Source: Taeniopygia guttata
Taxonomy: Eukaryota > Chordata > Aves > Passeriformes > Estrildidae
Assembly (NCBI RefSeq): GCF_048771995.1
Contig: NC_133036.1
Location: 16,771,001-16,835,000, forward strand
Direction of reading: 5' to 3'
DNA: 64,000 bases
Shown here: one piece after another, positions 9,799-22,800 of the stretch
How positions within the stretch are numbered: the stretch's first letter is position 1
Layout: every line of letters starts with the position of its first letter
Notes under the pieces: model-generated
Databases searched by the model: none
The model's input: the letters and a program-made list of their open reading frames with translations, nothing else
What the model was told of the DNA's origin: nothing
Position numbers and translations under genes: made by a program

Positions 9799-10052
9799 TT
9801 CCATGCAGAAATTCCTGCTGGTGTCCACCTGAGCCTGCCCTGGCCAGCCTGAGGCCGTTCCCTCTCCTCCTGTCCCTGTTCCCTGGGGCACAGCCCGACC
9901 CCCCGGCTGTCCCCTCCTGGCAGGAGCTGTGCAGAGCCAGAAGGGCCCCCTGAGCCTCCTTTGCTCCAGGCTGAGCCCCTTCCCAGCTCCCTCAGCCCCT
10001 TCCCCAGCCCCGTTCCCTTCCCTGGACACGCTCCAGCCCCTCCAGGTCCTTC
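9799..10052 (-). mobile_element. inverted CR1 fragment lacking its 3' end
   Basis: Reverse-oriented copy of the same CR1 subfamily as 8929-9597 and 51905-52349: CTTCCATGCAGAAATTCCTG, GGTGTCCACCTGAGCCTGCC, TGAGGCCGTTCCCTCTCC and GGACACGCTCCAGCCCCTCC. It stops at the base equivalent to the TGCATGGAA block, so the 3' block and tail are absent. Together with the sense copy it makes an inverted repeat of roughly 100-bp arms around the SINE. Confidence 0.87.
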
Positions 10053-11746
10053 CTGAAGTGTGCAAATTCACACTGCTCTTATCTCCAGTTTTTTGTGTAC
10101 CAAAAAAGTGCAGCAGCACTTTCTGTTGGTGTGGCTGGGATTTAATACCTGATGAGTACATTCAATATCACAGAGAAGTATTTATTAGGAAGGTAGTCTT
10201 GGTAACCACAGCAGAAGTGTCACAACAGAGAACTGTCATGCTTAATTGTTCAAATTATACTGTGACCGTTATTTACCAAATATACAATTAAATACTTTAT
10301 ATATAATTGCTAAAGAAATTGAAACAGAAAATTATACAAATAGAAAGCAGGAATTCTGTTAAGTGAACTATTTGTACTCATTATCTTCAGTACCATTATT
10401 CTGTGGTCAGAAAGATACATTAGCTCTGATGAGAATGTGATGTTTTCAGGAAAATATTATTGTGCTGTTAATAAGATAAATTGTTTCAAAATAGCCTCTA
10501 AGACACCTTGATGTTGTGTGTCACATTTTAGAATATCCTTACCTTATTTTCCACAGTAAATGAATTAGCTGTCATTTTATCCCCATCTGTATATTTTATC
10601 ACCTCTTACCATGTTTAGCTTCAATAAACATCAGAGCAAGTCAAACATAGAACATAAATATCTACATGAGGTGGGAATGGCCAAATATATATTCCCACAA
10701 TAGAAAGATAATTTTCTTCATCAGCAGTTGCTCAGGTCCCTAATCGAGAGGACAGAACCTTGACTCTTGTGGTAATATTTATTATCTCCTTCAGCCTTCC
10801 TTCTTCTGTGTATTTTGTAGATCTGTGTATGGAACCTGTGTAAGGAAGACACACAATTTTGAGAAGTGTTCCATATTTTTTATGGGTGTTGGTCTCTTCT
10901 CCCATGTAACAATGTTTTCTCAAATGTAATTTAGCTGCTTTCAAACATTTGAATATATGAGACTTTTCCAGTAGAAATATATAATTTGGATGCCAGTATG
11001 GTAATCAGAGACAGACTAATATTAATCTAATGAATAATAATGGATAAAATATGAAGTGAAATAGCACAAGAATTGACTCCCCAGCTTAACACAGAATACA
11101 CATTTGGATTGTAGCTTTGTTTCTTTTTCAGCTAAATAAATTTTAACTTAGGTAAAATCAATATAGCTAAGGATAATTTAATGAAAAGACACAAATTGTA
11201 TTTTCTTTTCTCTTTGAAATAAATTAATTCACTAGGTACTTTATCTTGTTTAAAACTCAGCCCCAGAGATACCAAATAAACTTATTTTAATGTGGAAAAA
11301 TAGACTCAGTGCAGTGGAGAGGAGTTTAACAACATTGATAAATAAAATCTAAACATCAATACTTGTTAGCATTCCTTTAACCACGCTTTCCTCTGATTTA
11401 ATGAAAACCTTGCAGTATTGCTTAACACTAGAGCACTATTGATTATAAAATATTATCATTTGCTACCTGAAAGCCCAGTTTCTTCAAATATGTAAACACA
11501 TAATCTAGGAAAAAACAATGGAATAAAAAAGTAAACCATCTAAATAAATTTTAGGTAAGGCAGTAATTTCACAGTACTTAATAAAAACTATAACTTGTAA
11601 TGAAGCTTGGGAATGTCTTGAAAATTTGACTAGCAACTGGTTGTAGTGTCAAAATGATTCAATATAGAAGGCACATTTCAACAAATTTAGTTGTTGCTCT
11701 ATCTTCTTCTAAACCCCTATCTTTAAGAAGACTGATACATTATTAA
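10053..11746. other. unique AT-rich sequence
   Basis: About 1.7 kb of strongly AT-rich DNA with no recognised repeat, exon or RNA. Confidence 0.45.
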
Positions 11747-12325
11747 TTCATAGAATTACAGAATGGTTTGGGTTAGAAGAGATCTTAAAGTTCATCTCAT
11801 CCCCTGCCATGGCAGGGACCCCTTCCACTGTCCCAGGCTGCTCCAGCCCCAGTGTCCAACCTGGCCTTGGGCACTGCCAGGGATCCAGGGGCAGCCACAG
11901 CTGCTCTGGGCACCTGGGCCAGGGCCTGCCCACCCTGCCAGGGAACAATTCCTCATTCCCAATATCCCCTCCAGCCCTGCCCTCTGCCACTGGGAGCCAT
12001 TCCCTGTGCCCTGTCCCTCCAGCCCTTGGCAATTGTCTCTCTCCATCTTTTCTGCAGCTCCTCCAGGCCCTGCAAGGCCACCCTGAGCTCAGCCCAAAGC
12101 TCCTCCTGTGCAGGTGAGCGATGCCAGCTGTGCCAGCCTTTCCTCCCAGCAGAGCTGCTCCATCCTCTGCTCCTGCTGTGCCTCCTCTGGGCTCTCTCAG
12201 CAGCTCCAGGTCCCTCCTGTGCTGGCCAGGCTGGGGCAGCTCTGCAGGGGGGTCTCACCTGAGGGCAGAGGGGCAGGATCCCCTCCCCTGCTGCCCACAC
12301 TGCTTTTGATACAGGGCACTTCACT
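11747..12325 (-). mobile_element. CR1 LINE 3' region, nearly complete tail
   Basis: The longest copy of the songbird CR1 subfamily also found at 4711, 14700, 34466, 45850 and 55595. In reverse orientation it starts with the tail TCATAGAATTACAGAATGG, runs through the 3' blocks and continues into the region upstream of them (GGGCTCTCTCAGCAGCTCCA; CACTGCTTTTGATACAGGG), which corresponds to the end of the reverse-transcriptase ORF. Frames on both strands are open in places by chance; the reverse transcriptase itself is not intact. Confidence 0.93.
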
Positions 12326-14699
12326 GGGGATTCCTGGGGGTAGTTTTGGGCACCACTATATTTAAAAAACCCACTAAATCACTAGAGAGTTTCCAAAAGA
12401 GGCCATGAAGTGTCTGGTGGGGCCACCCAAGGAGCTTCTGAGGGCACTGGGCTGGTTCAGCTGCAGCAGAGGAGCTGATGGCAGAGCTCTAATATCAGCA
12501 TATTCCAAGTAATTCATGCTTAAAGTGTGGGAAAAAAAAAAACAACCAAAAATATGGAAACTCAGATGGGGAATGCTTAAGTTTGTGCTAGAAAAAGTGT
12601 GGACTTCTGTACACAGCTAAAAGCTCGAAGAGTGTCAGAGCTAAGGAACAAACTCTGTAAGGTAGACAATATCCTACATGTGCCATCCGTACTTTTGCTC
12701 CTCTGGAATGACCATTGTGAGGCCACAAAACACTTCTTATTGCACATTTTAATTTTGGCAAGTGCTCTATGGTTTGCAGACTTCACCTACTGCCCCAAAA
12801 GAGAGAAATCTTTTGATTATCGTCTTTTGGTCTCTTGGTTCTCACATCCTGGCTTTGATCACATCCTTCTTGGTGCAAGTCATTAAACTCTTTTTTTGTT
12901 GATGGATGAGGTTTGTCATAATTTTAAGGGAAGTATTTTTCAAACATTAAAGAATTTACAGATAATATAAAGGCTGTATTATGACCCACTTATGCAGAAA
13001 GATTAACCAAAATGGTTTTTGGCTGTCTGATTTTCATATGACATATGGAGGATACAATGAGTCTCTTAAACTCCAGCTGCATCCAAGCAAACCTGCCTCC
13101 AGCAGAACTGCAAGGAAAACCTGAAGATGTGATGTTTAAAAAGGCAAACATCTTTACTATTGGTATGCAGAAATCAACTGTCAAACTATGTCAAAAATTC
13201 AGACTAGACAAAATGTCCCCCCACATTTGTACTAGGAAAAAAAATTCCTGCAATGATACCAAAAAGAACATGGGAATAAAATATGTTTGGAGAAGAGATG
13301 GGAGGGAAGGGAAGGCATTTGAGTGAGATCACTGGAGGAGGACAATGAGCTGCTGGTGATGCCATCAGAGCTTCTCTCCATGGTTGTCTGTAACACAAAA
13401 TATCTGTAGAAAACCTAAAAAATGATGGCAGGGTGCCAGATCATTGCCTGGACATATTCATGGGCCATTTCTTTCTTACTGATGGAGTAGGAGGATTGAA
13501 AAGGGAAACTTGAATAGCCTTGGAATCAATTTGCCACTTCTTCCTCCTGATACTTGTACCTTTACTACAAAATATTCTGGAGTACCTCAGATTTTAGGAT
13601 AAGGTCCAAATGTGTCTTGTGACTGTTAAAATATTGTATGAATCATAGAAGGTGATTCCAGGCTTCGGGCTGCCTAATAGTGGCTTCTGTAAAATGGGAG
13701 AGACAGCTTTGATAAAAGCAGTGTTTTTATTCCTCTGATTAATGCTCTACTTAAGGAATTCCACTAAAGTCTCTGGACCTACCCAAACTTTCCAAGTTAT
13801 ATGCAAATAACTTCTCCTTTGTTACAAGGAACTGTGGAAGAGTAGGTCATATCCTGCATTCCTGCTGAGCACTGGAACAGAGAAGCATGATGAACTGTAT
13901 AAAGTATTGACTTAATTCCCTGAAAATTTGTCCTTTCCATCATCTCTACAGGTCTTAGAGAAAGAATAGCACTGCTGGAATAGGGCATTTGCATTTTGTG
14001 CCAGGCTTGCTTTATATCACTTTGGAAAATATCCCAATGAATTTTATGTAAACATTATTAGAAAACAATGCTTTATTAAGGTTCCAGGGTCTGTCTGGTT
14101 AAACAGCTTCTATATCTCCTAGCAGTGAGGATCAATCTCAATTTTTATGTATTTTACATTGCATTTTTGACATTGCAAAAGTAACTTCACAAATTAAGCC
14201 ATTATTTTAAAATTTGCATAGGAATGTCTGTTTTCTGGGGACTTTCATAAAAGTTGAATGAAACTGAAGCTATTAGCTTCAGTTTTTTCTACTGGAAAGC
14301 ATTCTGACTTTTGGAACACACATTGTGTTTACATTTTAAGTTGCCCTAGCATATCAATTAGTAAACATGCTTATGAGATTGTCCATTTAAAACAACATTT
14401 TTACACTACATATAGCCTTGTAAATCACAGGATGCTGACAACATGAAATGCCAGCTGTGAAATGAGAAACTGATGAAAACGCAACCATTCTGAATTTTAA
14501 TATAAATCATGTCAGCAATATTTGTGAATAGCAGCTGTCAAGATTTCATTTGAACTGCATGTATTATGGTATTTTTATATTCTCTTCTTTTCTGATAAAT
14601 TAGACCTCCCTCTGCCCCCTCCCAACTTTGCTGTACGATAACCTTTGCAAGGATTGGAAATTGGTATAAAAAATGTTGACTGAATGGCATGAAATGGAT
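12326..14699. other. mostly unique sequence
   Basis: Begins with a GC-richer 150-bp patch (12398-12490) that may be a very old CR1 remnant in sense orientation. The rest is AT-rich with an A-run near 12532. The 93-codon frame at 13045-13326 has no recognised domain. Confidence 0.4.
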
Positions 14700-14984
14700 T
14701 GTCACAATGTTCAAACAGAGAGAATAATGGCTTCAAACTTACAGAAAGCAGGTTCAGATCAGATATTGGGAATGAGGAATTGTTCCCTGGCAGGGTGGGC
14801 AGGCCCTGGCACAGGTGCCCAGAGCAGCTGTGGCTGCCCCTGGATCCCTGGCAGTGCCCAAGGCCAGGTTGGACACTGGGGTGGATCAGCTTGGGACAGT
14901 GGGAGGTGTCCCTGCCATGGCAGGGGTGGCACTGGGTGGGCTTGAAGGTCCCTTCCAGCCCAGGACATTCCATGATTCTCTGAA
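14700..14984 (+). mobile_element. CR1 LINE 3' end
   Basis: Sense copy of the songbird subfamily: ATGGCTTCAAACTTACAGAA, GGGAATGAGGAATTGTTCCC, GGAGGTGTCCCTGCCATGGC, GGCTTGAAGGTCCCTTCCAG and the octamer-like tail ATTCCATGATTCTCTGAATT. 5'-truncated; the 3' end is intact. Confidence 0.93.
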
Positions 14985-17900
14985 TTAAAATTGTGTTCAT
15001 AAATGTCACATACATGATAGTGATGCTATTTATTTTAAAAACTTGGCATTTAAAATTTTCCAGAACATGATTTATTTAAAGATGCGATGGGGGCTGAAGA
15101 ATTCTATTGAGCAGATTGTGATCTTCAGAGTCTTATCCTGCAAAGAAATCCAATAGATCAGACTGCTTCTTTATTGTGGTGCTTTAGATATGGAAGTAGC
15201 TGCAGAATCAGATCCCCAGTATTGGGAGGTCTGTATCTCTGCACTGCCTGCCAGTGTTGTGTGCATGCTAAGAAAATGAAGATCAGGCTGGAATGCCTAA
15301 AATATTTTTCTGATGTTTTTGTTACTTTGTATTCATCTAAAGCAAAGGAATTTGTCCATGACTGCAAAACCCACTCTGTTTTCTTGTCTGCTCTCTGAAC
15401 ACTGGAGTTTGTTCCCATCATCTCCTAAGGCATCAAGAAAAATCAGGAAATGCTGCTGTATTTGAATGTGCTTTGAAATGCTGGTGTTTCAGTGAGTGAC
15501 ACAATCACAACTAAATGAGTTGCCTGTAGGATAAAGAATTCAGATATCTGTCAGTGGAAGTGACCCGATTTGTATTGAGTTTTAGGAAGATAAAATTGAT
15601 TTGCTGGCATAATTTAATATGATTTGCTTCAAAAATCAGTGTATAAAATCATTTAAGCCTATTCTTTGAACAGCAGAAACAAACAGTATTAAACAGCGAG
15701 GTGTGATGTGCAGCTCCCACTTTGGAGCTGGGGCTGAATGTGAGACACAAGGAATTCCTAAAGCTGGGAAAGGCAGTCATGGGGAAGCTGAGCTCCTTCA
15801 GAGGAGGAGCAGCTAACAGCCCTTGCTTTGATTTCCCAGTCAGTGTCACTTGGCCTTTCCATAGTTTAGGCTGGGTAATTAATTTTCAAGGGAGGCTTGA
15901 TTTGCTGTAAAGGTTGTGTGGGCTGCTGCTCACGGCATGGGGATGTCACCTGCTGGTCACAATTTGTCACCCTGCTGGCACCCCAGTCCCGTCTAATGCA
16001 GAAATAAATGTGTAAAAGCAGTGTAATCACGAATTCTTTCCTGAGGAAGCCACCATGTTTCAGCAGCATGATTTCATGCTCAGCTGGCACTGATTGTACT
16101 GAAACCCAGAGGGCAATCAGTTACAGAACTGTCATTTGAAGGAAAAATCTTTTCCCTTTCCCAATATACAGACAGGATAAAGCAAAAGGAAAGGGAACTT
16201 CAGCAAAAACTAATGTCAGGTGAAGATAATGAGGCATAAATATGCTTTATAGTGGGAAGAAACTCATAGAGAAATTATTAAATAGCTTTTCAAAACATAA
16301 ATACTTACAGAAACTGCTCCTGGAGTTAAAAGGGGCAAAGTTTGCAAACACAAGAATGTTGGTCCAAAAGAAAGAAGCAAAATCCCAGTGGCTTTCCCTG
16401 CAGGGAGTGTGCTGTGCACTATCTGCAGCTCAAGAATTCTAGAAGGAGTGTTCATATCCAGAAGGGAACAACCAGGTGGTTTGCAAACATATACTCTGTA
16501 ATTCCAGTAGTTCACTTTGGCTTTGAGGGAACTTAGGACTTTCTATTCAATTAAAATCAAAAAATAAAAAAAAGGTGACCATCCTGAGAAAGCTTTGGTG
16601 ACTTTGATTTTCTGATTTGCAACTCCCTTTCGTGGAACACAGCACTGAGTACAGTGACTTCCTCTGCTCCAACACTATCAAATCTCTGAAAAATGCAAAC
16701 AAAATTAAATACTTTGATCCACTTCTGATTAAAGGTTTTCTCCCAACATTATGGTGGCTGCTGCAATATTCTGCCAGCAGTCTGGAAGTTGGGAATCCTT
16801 TATCTGGGTGAAAATATGGAGCATGTCTTTCCACTCAGAAAATAGTTTGTAACTTAAAAGTTAGGAACTTTTAAGACTGAGAAAACAGGCTGGGGCAGAA
16901 AAATCCTGTAAACTACTAAGACCATGAGATGAAATATTTACTGACTAAGACAAGAAGCAATCAGAGATGGATTTTTAACATTTTAAAGTTTGTTTTTTAG
17001 TCCTAGAAGGCAGCCACCAAACCTTTAATACAAATTAGAATAATAAAAAAACAAACAAATAAATAAATAAATGTAAATGAACTTTAGAGCTGGTGTTATT
17101 TGTTCACTTTTGGGAGCTTAAAAATAAACTCAACTTAAACCAAAGGGTCTTTCTTTTAATGGCCTGATTGCAGCTCTGGCTAGTAACACATCTATGCCAT
17201 AGGGCAGATGAAAAATGATCTCTGCTTCTATACAGGCCTGTAATTTCTAAAAGTCTAGGTTTAAAAACTTCTAGAAATGGTTGCACCTTCAGAACCATTG
17301 TGTTTCTTACCAGATGATGAATAATTCTGATTTAAATTTTGTTGTGCTGTACATTTTCTCTCCTTGAGAATTTAGTGATCATTCCTGAAATGCTTTGTGT
17401 TATCGTAGAGTTTTTAAAAACCCAAGTAGTGATAAATATTTGTCATGGACCCTTTAGGGCATTTCTGCTCCCATCTGAAGAGGTTTAGTCTCTATTTAAT
17501 TTCTGTACAGATGCTGTCTCACAGCTCTTATCAGTGGTGCCTCTTTAAATCTTCTTTGCTTGCGCTTTATATTTTAAGCTGAAGTGATCAAAATTGTTGG
17601 ATTGTGACTAATTAATGTAGTGACATTAGTAATGTTTTTTCTCTTCAGTAATTTTTAATGGTCTACTTCCCTTTTTGAACAGTTCTGTTTTCATTTGAAT
17701 GTATCCAAAGAACAATCCAAAGTGAAATGAAGTTCTGTTTCCCAAGTGAAAATAGTAGCAAAAATATATATCCTGATGCTGATTCTTTTCCACTGGCATT
17801 TCTTTGCATATAGCATTGTTTAATTTCATTTCTTATTTATTATCCTTAGTATTGTGAGGTCCTTCAACAGCTTTTCACGTAAGTCTTTTCTTTCATTATC

Positions 17901-18771
17901 CAGAATAATTCTGTATAATCAACAACATTTTACCTCAGTGTTCTTTTGTTCTTCTGGATCCCCTTTGTTGAAGCCTATGTCTTAACATAAATCCTTCTCT
18001 AATTCCCTTGGTACCTTTCTTGCTATGGCAACATGTCTTTCTTCTTATCCATTATATCCAATCTTTTAAACTGTCAATACTCCTTAAGAATTGCCATGTC
18101 TGTTCTCTGCTGAGCCTTTGGAAATGGATCATATGAAGGAAAATCTTAAAATAATCCTCTGGATCTGCCTGGCCCTGCAGCTCCTTAACAAATGGATCCA
18201 TAAGGCTGGGTTCCCTATGCAAATTTATTGGATTTATCAATTTGCTTATAATTTTTTTTTTTTTGATTCCTACAAATTTACTTAGTGTAGGGGTCAGATT
18301 TTCTCATTTGTGCTCATGAAATCATCCCTGGGTCCCATTTTAAACACAGATGTTGCGTATACTACCCTCTGCTCAGTTGTTGAAGGAGATTATCCAATAG
18401 ATAACACATCATCCTCAGTGTCCAGCAAGTTAATATTTAATTGCATTAGAACTTTTAGGTGAACAAGTTCTTCAGTTGTCAACTTGAGACGACTGGCTTT
18501 TACTTCCTGAAACTTTTTTTTTAAATAAGCATTATAACTGAGGCAGCTCCAGAACTTGTAAGTTTTAAAGAATTATCAAATTTAATTGTTGCATATAGAT
18601 AAAACCTTACAAAAGAAAGGCCTTGTAAAATTACGGCTCAAGCCTGCTACTTTGGCCAAGAAGGAGAGGACTGTGGGAAAGTGACTTAGCTGAATCTGAA
18701 GTAGAAAAATAAGTTATGTCACCATTACGTGTTCACATCGTGGTATGTGGTGGTTGGTTGAATTATGTTTG
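14985..18771. other. unique AT-rich sequence
   Basis: About 3.8 kb with no recognised gene or interspersed repeat. Contains a short (AAAT)n tract at about 17056-17072 and a T-run near 18249-18261. Confidence 0.45.
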
Positions 18772-19536
18772 TGTCTTAGGTTACAAGATGTGTCTGGGGG
18801 TGTGCATTCTATTCTATTTCCCATCTGTCAGAGCTGGGGCAGTTCTCTTCTGTCCATTGGGCAGTTCCCTTTATCTCTCCCACAGCCCATCCTCCCTCCA
18901 GGAGATCTCTTCTGTTCACGGCCAGTGAGTGTCCCTGCATGGCTGAGAAAATTCCATCATCCCATGGGGAGATGCTCTGCCCAGGGGAGGAGCCAACATT
19001 CCTTCCTGGATACAACCTGACCTGGGAACCCCACAGCAGCCTTTGCCCACTGCATTCCCAGAGGAGCAGCTTTCTTCCCCACTGCATTCCCAGAGGAGCA
19101 GCTTTCTTCCCCACTGTATTCCCAGAGGAGCAGCTTTCTTCCCCACTGCATTCCCAGAGGAGCCCAGGCCCATCTCCCCCAGCCCTGGAGCTCCAGAGGA
19201 AAACTCCCCCCTTGTGCAGGATCCCTGCTCCAGCAGAAGCACAGCTGGCACTGCAGGAGGGCTGAGCCACCCTGGGATGGGACTGCTGCCACCTCCCTGA
19301 CCCACAGGCTGCCAGGGCATGTTCTGACTCTGGCAGGGGTTTTGGGTTTTTTTGCACTATTGCATTTGTATTTTTAATTTTCCTAACAAAGAACTGTTAT
19401 TCCTACTCCCAGTATCTTTGCCTGAGAGCCCTTAATTTCAAAATTGTAATAATTTGGAGGGAGGAGGTTTACATTTTCCATTTCAAGGGAGTCTCCTGCC
19501 TTCCTTAGCAGACACCTGGCTTTGCAAACCAAGAGA
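18772..19536 (+). mobile_element. solo ERV LTR, family A copy 1
   Basis: 765 bp with complementary ends (TGTCTTAGG ... AACCAAGAGA; the family ends are TGTCTTGG and CCAAGACA). The flanks GTTTG (18767-18771) and GGTTG (19537-19541) match at four of five bases, consistent with a 5-bp target duplication. It aligns end to end, inverted, with 24064-24771. Sense is taken as plus because CTAACAAAGAACTG near 19382 sits where an AATAAA signal would be expected; this is inference. No internal retroviral sequence is attached. Confidence 0.85.
19049..19163 (+). repeat. 32-bp tandem repeat inside LTR A copy 1
   Basis: Three full units (19049-19080, 19081-19112, 19113-19144) beginning ACTGCATTCCCAGAGGAGCA, plus a partial fourth (19145-19163). 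Units 1 and 2 are identical; unit 3 has one C-to-T change. The inverted sister LTR has only one full and one partial unit (24437-24487), which accounts for most of the length difference. Confidence 0.95.
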
Positions 19537-19769
19537 GGTTGTAATGATTTAAAACTCTGTAACTGCTGAACAAGGCCTGGTTTTTGCAATGAAGCAGCTC
19601 TCCTTTGCACTGCCTGGGGACCCTGCATCACTTTGCTTCCTACATTCAATGAATCTCCCAGGCCTTCACAAGCAGCACTGTTGGAAAGAATCTGTTTAGC
19701 TTTTTTGTTGTGCTCTGAATTTCCTTGAATTCTCTTTTCATTCCTTGATAATCTGTCAGCCCTATCAAG

Positions 19770-19828
19770 TCTGGCATGGTTTTAAGGTTCCTTCCAACCC
19801 AAAACACTCTAGGACTTGATTCTCTGGT
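19770..19828 (+). mobile_element. CR1 3' tail remnant
   Basis: TTTAAGGTTCCTTCCAACCC followed by AAAACACTCTAGGACTTGATTCT matches only the last ~60 bp of a sense CR1. A very short, 5'-truncated and diverged copy. Confidence 0.65.
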
Positions 19829-22800
19829 TGATTACAGGATCTCTTCCAGCTTATGGCTGCTGAGACATAGTCACTTCTTTTTATTCCACTTGCAGATGTT
19901 CTATAGGGACTGGAAAGCATTCATATGATAATTAAGTACGTTGAGATTGTTGGAATATGAATAAACAAGTTTGTAAATACCAATTATATGCATTTATTGA
20001 GCGTGAGCTGAACAAATATTTCTAAATGCTGTATTTGAGAAAGGAAGTTCAGTTACAAACCAAGTCTTAAAAACCTCTGCCTTGGTTTTTGTTAAGAGAA
20101 AGAAATAATTCATACATTGCAGCCTCACAATCTCCTTTTCTCATAGCTTTCTGTATCCCAGAAATCCTATTTGGAATGCCACTATTGCAGAGATACAGCT
20201 CCTTTTGGCTGGAATAAGCTTTCATGCATCGGAGCAGCAACAAAACTAAAATTTGATTTTTCCAGATACATTTTTTATGATATGTCAAGCACTGCTGAAA
20301 ACTTTGGGGATGCTTCATGTGACAAGGTGAACTGTAACATCAAAATATTCTGAGCTTTCAAGTTGAACCTCGCAGTCCTTTGTTCACTGCTCAGTTCAGA
20401 GCTGCACATCTGTGCATGTTGTCACTCCGAGGCACACAACATGCAGCTGGTAGGACTTGGGGAAATGGAAGTGCCCAGGCTGCCAAACTGATCCTTCCTC
20501 CACAGGGAAGATCTCCATCACTCTTTCATCACTTCATCTCTCCCACTTTTTCATGTGGCTCCAAATCCATTTGTATTCATCCAAGAGGAGGAGTCAGGAA
20601 ATGTGAGGCACTGTCAGATTTGTGTTCAGTCCCGCTTGGTCCTTTTAATGTCCTGCTGTGTTTCATTGAAGTTCTTCATCATGTACCAAGCAGCTGTTGT
20701 CTTCTGCAGGTGGATTTTTCAGATTCTTAGAACTGATACATGGGTCTGATGAGTATGGGAATTTCTTGGAGAAATGCTGTTAAAGAAAACTTCCAAAAGC
20801 AAAAGCATCACAAATTTTCTGCTTTTAGAACAGGCACCAAGTTTATTTCTGACTAAAAAGTTAATATGAATGACTTCCTGACATCAAGAAAGAATTAAGG
20901 AAATCATACCAGGCACTTTCTTATTCAGGCAGTTCCCATGTAATATATTTTAATTTTGAACTCTTATTATCTCATAAATGCCAATTCCTCAAATGAAGCC
21001 AAAGGATTCACAGACCCTTTTCCTTATAGGGATTCCCATAGTGGTATCCTCAGTATGGGAATAAATACTCAGCATCTCCTGAGTATTTCAGCATCTTCTG
21101 AGTATTTCAGGAGTCATTGTGCTTCACTGCCTTTTACTGGACACTGAGCTGGAGGAGTATAATTAGTACTGAATAAGTAGTTAAGACACGTACACAGTGA
21201 AGCTGAACACTTGATCCAACAGCCAATCTCGTGTTCTAGACCAGATCTTTTTATTTATGAAAAAGAATCTTAACCTTAAAAAACAAAACCAAACAAAAAT
21301 AAGCATAAAAACTCCAACCCAAAACCTGTGTAGTTGACACTGCATTTTTGTAATCGTCTGCTGAAAAAAAGAAGTGCAAAAAGTACACAAATTAATTTGC
21401 TTGGTTTAGGACTTTAACTGTCATGTCACAAAGTTTAAGAGAAGTTTAAGAATCATCTTTTTTGATGATTCAGAAATGTGTTGGGTTAATCATCTTTACA
21501 TTATAATTTTTCAAGAAATATGCAGACATAGATGATGATTATTAACAAAGAGAAATTTGATTATTATCAAAAAAGTGATTAATAATTAAGAGAATACTGA
21601 GTTTCTGTGAAAAACAAGTAAATCCATATAACTTCTTTTACTTCAATCTGATTATATACAGACTGCTAATAGCATCTAATATAAGAAGAAGCTGGGCTTT
21701 TTTCCCTGTGGTTATGAATGCTTTAAATTGCTGCCATTTTTAGGATACTTTTTACTTCAAAAGTGGCAGAAAAGTTATTTCAAGAATTTGGAAGTGAGCA
21801 CATAGACCTCTAGTGGGGAAAAAGCCAACATTTTATAAGACATTGCAAAAGTTTAATTTCTGAGCCAGTATATATAAAATCCCAAATTGTTTGAATTTTA
21901 CTCTTTTTTCCTTCCTCCCTCTTTCCCCCTTTCAAGAGAGTTTGGCCACATGTGCTTAGATCATAAAATAAGTCCTTTAAAAATCTAAACTTACTGGAGC
22001 CTGTCATTTCAGCATGTCTCTGGCATCTTCAGATCTCTTGCAGAAAGAAGGTGACATTAATCTGCCAGTCCTCCTTCACAAGTTTGTGACTTTTTCCAGG
22101 GCCTGAGGCAAACACATGTGCCCAGTCACTAAAGGATTTGCTAATGCTCCTGCAGTGCAGCGAGTCTCTACCCCAGCAGCTGTTGTTTAGTGATAGATCA
22201 CTGAAGCAAAAAATTATGCTGGTATAAAAAATAGATCTTGAACCACAGCTCTCATTCTTATGCCTTTGTTGTGCATTAGTGGCAAACCTCTGGGATTTAT
22301 TTAGCTGTAATCATTCGTTACTGAGGGGCAGAGTGTCTTTCAGACACTGGTGATGGAGTCACCTTTGAAACAAGTGCAAATGAGTCCAAATCGTTCAGCA
22401 ATCCATCCTCCTCGGGTTACTTTTTAGAACTGGCACATCCTTCAAGAGCCTGTTCAGCATGTATAACACTAACAGCAATATAAAAAAGACATTTTACTTT
22501 TTTGTCCTATATTTCTGAGACAGTTTAATTAGTTTACTGTCTGGATTTGTACTCCTTTATTGAACAATGGCAGCTATACAAAGCAAGCACCAGGAGGTAT
22601 ATGCTGCTCCTGTTTAGATTGAGGGGGAAAGAACCTGTGGGGTGTTTGGCCAAAGCTCAGTGGGGCTGAGAATAGTGGTCAATGATTTGGGATTAACAGC
22701 AGAAGTGTCGCCAGAGGACACTCAGAGCTGCTTGGGGTGGGGTTGTTACTTCAACTGCCTTTTCATGCCCATTCATTTCCAAAATCAAGGGGGAAAATTG

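Noticed and set aside
9369..10052. Twin-priming inversion of one CR1
   Set aside because: In twin priming the inverted piece lies on the 5' side of the sense 3' piece. Here it lies on the 3' side and overlaps the same part of the element.
13045..13326. 93-codon frame as a small gene
   Set aside because: No domain, no conserved start context and no splice or polyadenylation context; length is within chance for a window of this size.
19049..19163. CRISPR-like array
   Set aside because: Units are directly adjacent 32-bp repeats without spacers, inside a vertebrate LTR.
20000..20030. MIR-like start (ATTTATTGAGCG)
   Set aside because: Only about a dozen bases match and the rest does not follow the element.
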